Source of the DNA: Ferdinandcohnia sp047246645
Lineage (GTDB): Bacteria > Bacillota > Bacilli > Bacillales > Bacillaceae_L
Assembly (NCBI RefSeq): GCF_047246645.1
Contig: NZ_JBFOKR010000003.1
Location: forward strand, 1 to 64,000
Direction of reading: 5' to 3'
Length of the DNA stretch: 64,000 bases
Shown: piece after piece, positions 1 through 6,995 of the stretch
How positions within the stretch are numbered: position 1 is the stretch's first letter
Layout: each line of letters starts with the position of its first letter
Notes under the pieces: generated by a model
The model's database searches: none
The model's input: the letters and a program-made list of their open reading frames with translations, nothing else
What the model was told of the DNA's origin: nothing
Position numbers and translations under genes: made by a program

Positions 1-23
1 TGTACTTTAAATTATACAAAAAA

Positions 24-70
24 TACCCTATAGAAAGAGCACTTTTTTTAAGTGTCTATTCTATAGGGTA
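24..70 (-). terminator. Hairpin, probable terminator for a gene beyond the left edge
   Basis: A 12-base inverted repeat (TACCCTATAGAA / TTCTATAGGGTA) with further pairing inside forms a long hairpin. On the minus strand it is followed by a T-rich tract, so it would end transcription entering from the right on that strand. The rest of 71-460 shows no convincing gene; it is AT-rich and should contain the promoter of the regulator at 461. Confidence 0.5.
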
Positions 71-460
71 CATTTTATAGTAGGGGTGCTGTTTTTTTTG
101 GAAAGTACATAAGTATAAATGCTATAAATGAATACGCGGTTTCTACCTGCATTGTAGTACCTAAGAAGCATCATGGAGAAAATATTCGGAATAGTTCTTT
201 ATATCTATTTAGCATTGGATATTTCATAAGTAGATAGATAGGTGCATACCATTTTAGAAGATTGGTATTATAAAAAACTACAACTTTATCTCACCTAATG
301 CACATCGACAGATACTATTGTATGTAATAACTAGTCCCAAGCTAACTCAAATGAAAAGTAGTAGGCGAAAAATAAGTAAAAATACCTAGTAAATAAAAAA
401 GGATTTTTATAGTTTTTCACGAAACAGTTATATAACCAATCTAATGAGAGGAAATGCTAT

Positions 461-1720
461 ATGGAGATAGGAAGCAGAATACGATTCTTTCGAATACAAA
501 AAAATATGACGCAAGAAGAGTTAGCAAGCAAGATCATCTCAATCTCTTATCTTTCAAAAATAGAAAATAATCAAACCTCAGCAAGCATAGAAGTACTCGA
601 ATTGCTTTGTGATCGATTGGGGATTAAGTTAATTGAGAATGAAGAGTATGTGGAGTTAAAAGAACTGCACGAATGGTATTTTAGCATGATTAACCGAAAG
701 AAAGAGGAAACTGCTAAGTTCTATGAAACATATGAGAAAAATCTTTTCACAAATGATTCTAGAGTAGCAATTCTTTTTGTATTATATGAACTTCGTTATT
801 TCCTTTTTACCCACCAACTTGATCGTGCTGAGGAACAAATAAAAAAAATTGAGTTATTTAAAGATATATTTGATACCAAAATGAGTTACTTTTACGAAAA
901 ATTCGTAGCTCAATTTCACTATATGATAAATAAATTCACGGTAGCTGTGGAGCATTATAAAAGATCAGAAGAGATTTTAACGGGAAGTATTCATTTTGAA
1001 AACTGGGAAAAGGCTGATTTATATTATTATATTGGTCTTACCTATAACCGAATGGGCAAGCTGGCTTTAAGTATTGTCTATATTCAAAAGGCGCTTTCGA
1101 TTTATAGATCTCTATATGACTTAACAAGAAGTGCAGAGTGTCAAATCATGTTAGGAATAAGTTATGAAAGAATAGATGAGTTTCAAATGGCAGAAGAAAA
1201 TTACCATTTAGCTACCAAGGTGGCAGAGAGTATTAGTGATAAAAAACTACTAGGTCTAATACACCATAATCTTGGTATCTTATTTTCTAAGCAAGGGAAA
1301 TCTCATGAAGCAATCGATGAATTTAAAAAGAGCTTACAATATAAAGAGGATAAAATGATAGCAAGTAAGCTCCGATCTATTCATGGATTAATTGAGGAAT
1401 ATTATCAGTTAGAGGATTTCGAAGCATGTCAAGAATGGTTAAATATGGGGATTGAGCTATTAAAAGAGCATAATACCCTTCGAGAATTTGAAATTCATTT
1501 CTTATATTTTAATTACTTATTAAATCAATCTGATAAACTTACAAAATTTCTTGAAAAAGATGCTTTACCTTACTTTGAAGGGTTGGAGCACCACAATCAA
1601 GTAGCCTACTATGCTGAAAAACTAGGGAAACTCTATCACGATAATCACAAGTATAAATTAGCAAGCACTTATTATTCAAAAGCAGTCTCATCCTTGAGGA
1701 TGCAAAGTCATATAAAATAA
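461..1720 (+). CDS. HTH-TPR peptide-responsive regulator (RRNPP family, NprR/Rap-like)
   Basis: The 419-residue protein starts with an XRE-type helix-turn-helix (about residues 5-58, with the typical LSKIENNQTSAS turn) followed by a long array of TPR-like helical repeats (about 70-415). This is the architecture of NprR, PlcR and related RRNPP receptors, which bind a re-imported oligopeptide in the TPR groove to switch DNA binding or protein partners. The length is close to NprR (about 420 aa). The ATG at 461 has an AGAGGAAA-type SD. A tiny secreted-peptide gene follows 14 bases downstream, which is the standard receptor-pheromone arrangement. The target genes are not known. Family assignment is firm; the exact subfamily is inferred. 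Confidence 0.85.
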   Translation: MEIGSRIRFFRIQKNMTQEELASKIISISYLSKIENNQTSASIEVLELLCDRLGIKLIENEEYVELKELHEWYFSMINRKKEETAKFYETYEKNLFTNDSRVAILFVLYELRYFLFTHQLDRAEEQIKKIELFKDIFDTKMSYFYEKFVAQFHYMINKFTVAVEHYKRSEEILTGSIHFENWEKADLYYYIGLTYNRMGKLALSIVYIQKALSIYRSLYDLTRSAECQIMLGISYERIDEFQMAEENYHLATKVAESISDKKLLGLIHHNLGILFSKQGKSHEAIDEFKKSLQYKEDKMIASKLRSIHGLIEEYYQLEDFEACQEWLNMGIELLKEHNTLREFEIHFLYFNYLLNQSDKLTKFLEKDALPYFEGLEHHNQVAYYAEKLGKLYHDNHKYKLASTYYSKAVSSLRMQSHIK

Positions 1721-1734
1721 AAGGAGTGATTGAT

Positions 1735-1863
1735 TTGAAAAAGTTTTTACTATTATTCATGCTTGGTGTAGTAGTTATTTCGGGTTATCAATTATCTGAG
1801 GGTGTAACCCCGTCTGCAACAGTAGATAATGATTGGCCAGAAACAGTAGAAAAACAAGTGTAA
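1735..1863 (+). CDS. Candidate pheromone (Phr/NprX-like) precursor peptide, 42 aa
   Basis: A TTG start with a strong SD (AAGGAGTGAT, 1721-1730) opens a 42-residue reading frame. The N-terminus is two lysines followed by a hydrophobic stretch (residues 4-20), as in a Sec signal peptide. The C-terminus is short, polar and acidic (..DNDWPETVEKQV). It lies immediately downstream of an HTH-TPR receptor and ends just before a strong terminator, so it is co-transcribed with that receptor. This matches known Phr, NprX and PapR precursors, whose mature signal is 5-10 residues near the C-terminus. The processed form cannot be read from the sequence. Confidence 0.75.
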   Translation: MKKFLLLFMLGVVVISGYQLSEGVTPSATVDNDWPETVEKQV

Positions 1864-1865
1864 AA

Positions 1866-1902
1866 CAAAACGTACTGGATATCCAGTACGTTTTTGCTTT
1901 TT
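1866..1902 (+). terminator. Rho-independent terminator of the receptor-peptide operon
   Basis: A perfect 20-base palindrome at 1871-1890 (CGTACTGGAT / ATCCAGTACG) is followed by TTTTTGCTTTTTT, directly after the peptide stop codon. Confidence 0.9.
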
Positions 1903-1929
1903 TGAATGGTATATTGAAATGTACATTAT

Positions 1930-2094
1930 CTAATGAAAGTGATGATAATCAGTTTGATTACGTCTAATTTCATCTACATTGTTTTTAACCTGGCGGGAGT
2001 TGATGGTACGTTTTCTCTTTGAAATACGATCAGAAATGAACCCTAACAGGATTAACGATCCAAAAAAGACTAGTAACCAGCCCCATATTGGCAT
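1930..2094 (-). CDS. Small single-pass membrane protein, 54 aa, unknown function
   Basis: The minus-strand ATG at 2094 follows a GGGGGTG SD. The product begins MPIWGWLLVFFGSLILLGF, a clear transmembrane segment (about residues 4-20), followed by a basic RISKRKR stretch and a polar tail ending in His-rich YHHFH. It lies downstream of the gbsR-like gene on the same strand. Between them is a stem-loop (2100-2127) that pairs the SD. I do not recognise a family; the good SD and membrane-anchor pattern are the support. Confidence 0.6.
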   Translation of the reverse strand: MPIWGWLLVFFGSLILLGFISDRISKRKRTINSRQVKNNVDEIRRNQTDYHHFH

Positions 2095-2099
2095 TTTTT

Positions 2100-2127
2100 C
2101 ACCCCCATACGATAGACTATGAGGGTG
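2100..2127 (-). promoter_or_regulatory. Stem-loop covering the ribosome-binding site of the 54-aa gene
   Basis: On the minus strand CACCCTCATA pairs with TATGGGGGTG (one G-U pair) around an 8-base loop. The 3' arm contains the GGGGGTG SD of the ATG at 2094. There is no U-tract, so it is unlikely to be a terminator. Confidence 0.4.
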
Positions 2128-2180
2128 AATGAAAAGAGATGATGGTATTAACAGTTATTTAATAGCAATGTAATAGGATG

Positions 2181-2717
2181 TTACTTCTTTGGAATAAATG
2201 TAAAAATTTCATGAGATTCGAAGCTATCAACTAAACGGTTTAACCAGAAGTAATACTCTAATGCATCTGTTAACTTTACAATATCACTTTTAGCAGCTTC
2301 TTTAATTTCTTCACGTACAGTTTCATCCTGTATAAGTGAGTTTAGTTCTGCCAGTGATTTTTCAATAGCAGTTACATTCATGGAAATGCCACTTCGCCAT
2401 TTTATTGTAAAGAAGTCAATAAAGGTTTGATACCAATCCTCTTCAACCTCGTAAAAATCTTTCCGTTGTCCCTTTTTCCATACCTTGTCCACCATTTTTA
2501 ATTCCATTAAATTTCGAACGGAAGTACTCATACTTGTTTTACTCATACCAAGCTCAAGCTTCATTTCATCGAGTGTCATTGCTTCGTCATGAAAGTACAT
2601 AAGCCCCCAAAGTCTTCCTACAGAAGGTGTTACTCCATATAAATTCATATTTTGAGCAATTGCATCAATTACGCGTTCCCTTGCTTTCTCTAGCTTGTCT
2701 TTATCCTTATCCTGCAA
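2181..2717 (-). CDS. GbsR/OpcR-type MarR-superfamily repressor of glycine betaine genes
   Basis: The 178-residue protein matches the GbsR family in length (B. subtilis GbsR is about 180 aa) and pattern. It has a winged helix-turn-helix at about 25-95 (TPSVGRLWGLMYF, then LGMSKTSMSTSVRNLMELKMV) and a C-terminal helical region ending in the family-typical SHEIFTFIP motif. In B. subtilis GbsR senses choline and represses gbsAB and opuB, and OpcR represses opuC. Here it is divergent from opuAA-AB-AC, with a dyad in between, which suggests it controls opuA and itself. The start is TTG at 2717 behind AGGAAGTG. Confidence 0.85.
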   Translation of the reverse strand: MQDKDKDKLEKARERVIDAIAQNMNLYGVTPSVGRLWGLMYFHDEAMTLDEMKLELGMSKTSMSTSVRNLMELKMVDKVWKKGQRKDFYEVEEDWYQTFIDFFTIKWRSGISMNVTAIEKSLAELNSLIQDETVREEIKEAAKSDIVKLTDALEYYFWLNRLVDSFESHEIFTFIPKK

Positions 2718-2840
2718 AATAGATTCACTTCCTAAAATGGTTAATATCTATAGCCTACATATTTGATGAATGAAAGTAAAGTAGAGTAGTCAAAAGGATA
2801 TTGGAGGAATATGGAGGAATTATAAGCATACATTATATAT

Positions 2841-2868
2841 AGTTTGTACAGTTTTTACTTTACAAACT
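2841..2868. promoter_or_regulatory. Inverted repeat, candidate GbsR-type operator in the gbsR-opuA intergenic region
   Basis: Two perfect 8-base arms, AGTTTGTA (2841-2848) and TACAAACT (2861-2868), lie between the divergent repressor gene and opuAA. They are the most regular dyad in 2718-3068. Assignment to the adjacent regulator is by position only. Confidence 0.45.
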
Positions 2869-3068
2869 TTACGGCCGAATATCACGTTATTTCATCTTTG
2901 AGTAAAAAGGAAATCATTACTACAATTAAAAGGTCATAGTTATTTCTTCACATATTCAGCTACATATACACCCAAGCTCCTGGTCATTAAGGAGTATGTA
3001 TTTCAGGTATTCGAACAACAAAACAGGGAATATAGATTATTTCACTAACCGATGATTGAGGTGACAGA

Positions 3069-4322
3069 ATGGAAAATGAAAAACAAATAAAGATAAAGGC
3101 CGAAGGTGTAACAAAGATATTTGGTCGACAACAAAAAAAGGTAATCCAGCTACTTAAGGAGGGGAAATCAAAGCAAGAGATTTTAAAAAGTACAGGAGCT
3201 ACTGTTGGAGTGAATCAGGCAAGCTTCGAAGTCTACGCAGGTGAAATTTTTGTAATTATGGGGTTATCAGGTAGTGGTAAATCAACGCTAGTTAGACTTC
3301 TTAATAGATTAATAGAACCCTCAGCGGGACAAATCCTAATTGACGGTAAAGATGTTGTTTCAATGAGTAAGGAAGAAATTCGAAACGTTCGTAGAAAAAA
3401 GCTCAGTATGGTTTTCCAACGTTTCGCGTTGTTCCCACATAAAACTGTACTACAGAATACGGAATATGGCTTAGAGATACAAGGTGTCGACAAACAAGAA
3501 CGTTCCAAAAAAGCAATGGAATCACTAAAACTTGTAGGCTTAGTAGGTTATGAAAACCAATATCCAGATCAATTAAGTGGTGGAATGCAACAACGTGTAG
3601 GATTAGCAAGAGCCCTTGCCAATGACCCTGATGTTTTATTAATGGATGAAGCTTTCAGTGCCCTGGATCCGCTGATTCGTAAGGATATGCAAGATGAACT
3701 TCTTGAATTACAAGGATCAATGGAAAAAACAATCGTCTTTATTACCCATGATCTTGATGAAGCATTACGAATTGGTGATCGGATAGCCTTAATGAAGGAC
3801 GGAAACATTGTTCAAATCGGAACTCCTGAAGAGATACTTATGAATCCTTCGAATGAATATGTTGAAAGATTTGTTGAGGATGTTGATTTATCAAAAGTAC
3901 TTACAGCTGGACATATTGTGAAAAGAGCTGAAACAGTTCAGCTTGATAAAGGGGCAAGGCTGGCCTTGAAAATTATGAAGGACAGCGGGCTGTCTACTGT
4001 ATATGTAGTAGACAAGCAAAAGAAACTAGTTGGTGTAGTAACAGCTGTTGAAGCATCAAGAGCAGTTGAAAAAAATCTATCATTAGCTGATGTAGTGCAG
4101 AAGGATGTCAAAACAGTAGATACAAAGACACTACTAGTAGATTTATTCGATGATGTCTCAAATGCTCAAATTCCTGTAGCCGTTGTTGATGAAGATAACC
4201 GATTAAGGGGAATTGTCATACGTGGAGCAGTAATCGGGGCTCTCGCAGGAAATGACACGTACATCAATGATTATCGCTCAGATGATCCACTCCCTCAAAG
4301 CGATGAAAGTGAGGCGTTATAA
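3069..4322 (+). CDS. opuAA: Glycine betaine ABC transporter ATP-binding subunit
   Basis: This 417-residue ATPase energises compatible-solute uptake under osmotic stress. It has Walker A GLSGSGKST at 65-73, an LSGGMQQRVGLARAL signature, Walker B LLMDEAFSALDP, and two C-terminal CBS modules (about 285-400), the osmosensing/nucleotide-binding part of OpuA-type ATPases. Its length equals B. subtilis OpuAA (418 aa). It is the first gene of opuAA-AB-AC and its stop abuts the opuAB start. The Q-loop region FQRFALFPHKTV is typical of the ProV/OpuA clade. CBS domains in related transporters bind cyclic di-AMP; whether this one does is not visible. Confidence 0.95.
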   Translation: MENEKQIKIKAEGVTKIFGRQQKKVIQLLKEGKSKQEILKSTGATVGVNQASFEVYAGEIFVIMGLSGSGKSTLVRLLNRLIEPSAGQILIDGKDVVSMSKEEIRNVRRKKLSMVFQRFALFPHKTVLQNTEYGLEIQGVDKQERSKKAMESLKLVGLVGYENQYPDQLSGGMQQRVGLARALANDPDVLLMDEAFSALDPLIRKDMQDELLELQGSMEKTIVFITHDLDEALRIGDRIALMKDGNIVQIGTPEEILMNPSNEYVERFVEDVDLSKVLTAGHIVKRAETVQLDKGARLALKIMKDSGLSTVYVVDKQKKLVGVVTAVEASRAVEKNLSLADVVQKDVKTVDTKTLLVDLFDDVSNAQIPVAVVDEDNRLRGIVIRGAVIGALAGNDTYINDYRSDDPLPQSDESEAL

Positions 4323-5171
4323 ATGGGAGAATTGTTACCAAAGCTACCTTTAGCTGATTGGATTGATACATTTATTGATTGGCTCGTTTTTAATTTTGAA
4401 TTCTTATTTGAAGGAATTGCTGATGGTCTTGAAGGCTTTGTTGAAGGAATTGTAACTGGACTTGATTTTATCCCTTCAATAATTTTAGCGGTAATCCTAG
4501 GGCTAGTAGCTTGGAAGGTTTGTAATTGGAAAATAGCATTATTTACATTTATAGGACTCTTCTTAATTGATAACCTAGGCTATTGGGCCAATATGTTAGA
4601 GACAATTGCCCTAGTATTAACTTCTGTAGGTATATCTGTAATTGTCGGAATTCCACTAGGGATTTGGGCTTCTCAAAGTAAGACAGTAGGAAATATTGTG
4701 ATTCCTGTATTGGACTTCATGCAAACAATGCCTGCATTTGTTTATTTATTACCAGCAATCTTTTTCTTCAATATCGGTGTTGTACCAGGTGTTGTAGCTT
4801 CCGTTATATTCGCAATGCCACCAACAATCAGGCTTACCATCCTGGGACTTAACCAAGTACCTAAGGATTTAATAGAAGCAACTGAAGCATTTGGATCAAC
4901 TACAAAGCAAAGACTCATTAAAATTCAAATTCCATTAGCAATGCCAACTATTATGGCTGGTATTAATCAAAGTATCATGCTTGCATTATCAATGGTTGTA
5001 ATTGCCTCTATGGTTGGAGCTCCAGGCTTAGGAGCAGATGTTTACCGTGCGGTAACACAACTACAAACGGGAACTGGTTTTGAAGCCGGTCTTGCAATTG
5101 TTATTGTCGCAATTATCTTAGACCGGATTACTCAAAATATAGGAAAAAATAAACAAGGGGGAATAGTTTAA
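4323..5171 (+). CDS. opuAB: Glycine betaine ABC transporter permease
   Basis: The 282-residue integral membrane protein has an amphipathic N-terminus and several membrane segments. It carries the EAA cytoplasmic loop (EATEAFGSTTKQRLIKIQIP) that docks on OpuAA. It begins immediately after opuAA and shares a TAATG overlap with opuAC, so the three genes are translationally coupled. Size and loop sequence match OpuAB/ProW. Confidence 0.95.
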   Translation: MGELLPKLPLADWIDTFIDWLVFNFEFLFEGIADGLEGFVEGIVTGLDFIPSIILAVILGLVAWKVCNWKIALFTFIGLFLIDNLGYWANMLETIALVLTSVGISVIVGIPLGIWASQSKTVGNIVIPVLDFMQTMPAFVYLLPAIFFFNIGVVPGVVASVIFAMPPTIRLTILGLNQVPKDLIEATEAFGSTTKQRLIKIQIPLAMPTIMAGINQSIMLALSMVVIASMVGAPGLGADVYRAVTQLQTGTGFEAGLAIVIVAIILDRITQNIGKNKQGGIV

Positions 5172-6064
5172 TGTTTAAAAAAGTAGCAAAAGCATCTTTA
5201 GCAATTGGATTAACAATCGGACTAGCAGCATGTGGTGGTACTGATGAAGCAGGAAGTACTGCAGGCTCAGGTTCTGTAGGCGAAAGTGTAGAATACGAGA
5301 TTATTGGTATCGATCCTGGTGCAGGAATTATGAAAGCAACTGCTTCTGCAATAGAGGAATATGGCTTAGAGGATTGGAGTGTTGTAGAAGGTTCTGGTGC
5401 TGCAATGACAGCGGCATTGAAAAAAGCGTATGACAAAGAAGAACCTATCATTATAACAGGATGGACTCCACACTGGAAGTTCGCATCATATGACCTAAAA
5501 TACTTAGAAGATCCAAAAGGTGTTTATGGTGAAGAAGAAAATATTCATAGTATTGCTCGTCTTGGCTTGAAAGAAGACTTACCTGGGGTATACACTCTAT
5601 TAGATAACTTCTTCTGGACAGCAGAGGATATGAATACTGTAATGGGTGACATTCAAAAAGGAACAAGCCCTGAGGAGGCTGCAGCAGCATGGGTAGAAGA
5701 TAATGCTGACAAAGTTTCTGAATGGACTGAAGGTGTAGAAGAAGGTAATGGTGAAGAGGTAAAATTAGCTTATGTTGCATGGGATAGTGAAATTGCAAGT
5801 ACAAACGTAGTTGCAAAAGTGTTAACTGACCTTGGGTATGAAGTGAAGATGAGTCAAGTAGAAGCAGGTCCAATGTGGACTGGTGTTGCAGATGGTAGTG
5901 TTGACGCTCATATCGCTGGCTGGTTACCTGTCACACATGCTGACTACGTAACAAAATTCGAAGGTAAATTCGAAGACCTAGGAGCAAACCTAGAAGGAAC
6001 AAAAATCGGTTTAGTCGTACCAGCCTATATGGATATTGACTCTATCGAAGACCTTAAAGAATAG
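5171..6064 (+). CDS. opuAC: Glycine betaine-binding lipoprotein
   Basis: The 297-residue extracellular receptor has a lipoprotein signal peptide with lipobox LAAC (Cys21), then a Gly/Ser linker and the OpuAC ligand-binding fold. Aromatic-rich segments GWTPHW (97-102), AYVAWDSE and AGWLPVTHADY fit the tryptophan cage that binds the quaternary ammonium group. It is the last gene of the operon and is followed by a terminator. Confidence 0.95.
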   Translation: MFKKVAKASLAIGLTIGLAACGGTDEAGSTAGSGSVGESVEYEIIGIDPGAGIMKATASAIEEYGLEDWSVVEGSGAAMTAALKKAYDKEEPIIITGWTPHWKFASYDLKYLEDPKGVYGEEENIHSIARLGLKEDLPGVYTLLDNFFWTAEDMNTVMGDIQKGTSPEEAAAAWVEDNADKVSEWTEGVEEGNGEEVKLAYVAWDSEIASTNVVAKVLTDLGYEVKMSQVEAGPMWTGVADGSVDAHIAGWLPVTHADYVTKFEGKFEDLGANLEGTKIGLVVPAYMDIDSIEDLKE

Positions 6065-6112
6065 TATAACTGTACCAAAATAGTAAAAAATGAATAAAAA
6101 TCACTGATACCT

Positions 6113-6152
6113 AAAGCTGTATACTTCTAAACAGGAGTATACAGCTTTTTTA
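6113..6152 (+). terminator. Terminator of the opuA operon
   Basis: AAGCTGTATACT pairs with AGTATACAGCTT around a short loop and is followed by TTTTTTATT, 50 bases after the opuAC stop. Confidence 0.9.
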
Positions 6153-6244
6153 TTGTGGGATTAAAAAATATGTTCTGTCTAGGTTAAACTTGTTCCTTTT
6201 CAACTTCTGAGGGATTGTTAGATTGCTAAATATGTTTCACAGAG

Positions 6245-6830
6245 GTGATTGGAGCGCATGGTACGAGACTCCTCGAAAATGCTTTGCATTTTCTTCGTGC
6301 GTGGGAAAATTCAAAGGAGCTTCTCAAAGTCCTGCGGGAAAGACATAGGAACGTCTACTAAAAGCCGCCACGTCCTGTGGCTAACGTAGACGTCAGCACA
6401 TCCTCGAAAATGCTATGCATTTTCTTCGTGCGATGCTTATGCTGCCGGAGCCTTCCTTGTCCTGTGCAAGTCAGGTGAGACCGGGCAGGAGCTTGCGACT
6501 TGTCTAGCTTCAGCGGCTAGAAACTCGAGAAATTTCAACTCCTCCGTCAGAGGCAAAAAACGCCTCTTTTGCAAGATAAGAAAGTATAAAATACTTTCTT
6601 ATCTTATAAGGGCAACTACGGTTCTGACTCGCCTAAAGGCTCGGCAGTCACCGAGTTTTCTTTATCGGAGTCTCCGACGCACAGGATGTGCTAGTGCCCC
6701 CATCGCCACAGGACGTGGCGTTATTGGCGGCCAATTTCCTCGTTTCTGATCGAGCCGCTTCAGCATTTCAGTGAGGAGGCTCACGGTCCGCCCGCGGAAA
6801 GCGAGTGCCAGGAGCGGAAATCACCAAACT
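6245..6830 (+). repeat. Dispersed structured repeat element, copy A (586 bp)
   Basis: This stretch is nearly identical, apart from one insertion, to 54724-55216 in the same orientation. It is richer in G+C than its surroundings and has no credible gene. It begins GTGATT and ends AATCAC (6-base terminal inverted repeats). It contains two copies of a roughly 30-base module (6271-6301 and 6402-6432) with palindrome GAAAATGC-TTT-GCATTTTC or its variant. Long-range inverted repeats are present, for example CGCCACGTCCTGTGGC at 6366-6381 against its complement at 6705-6720. The end segment CCCGCGGAAAGCGAGTGCC resembles short intergenic repeats I recall from many Bacillaceae genomes. Confidence 0.85.
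6571..6664 (+). repeat. 94-bp insertion inside repeat copy A, hairpin-containing
   Basis: Copy B runs directly from CGCCTCTTTT into CGGAGTCTCC, whereas copy A has 94 extra bases there. The extra segment begins with a perfect 15-base-arm hairpin (AAGATAAGAAAGTAT / ATACTTTCTTATCTT, about 6573-6605) and continues with a second GC-rich hairpin-prone part. It may be a separate small element nested in the larger repeat. Confidence 0.6.
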
Positions 6831-6995
6831 ATATAATACGCACTATATAAAAAGCAAATAGAAACCCATCTTTTAGAAAAGAGCCTGAAAATATATAGAA
6901 AACAAGTAGATTAACTTTTTATAAGGTAAAGCAATTAGGGAAATAATGACATGTAAGAATGAACTGAAGTATTTAGTTGAAATGGGGAACCTTTT

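Noticed and set aside
5128..5873. Reverse-strand frames within opuAC
   Set aside because: They lie wholly within a well-supported gene with a lipobox and ligand motifs and lack ribosome sites.
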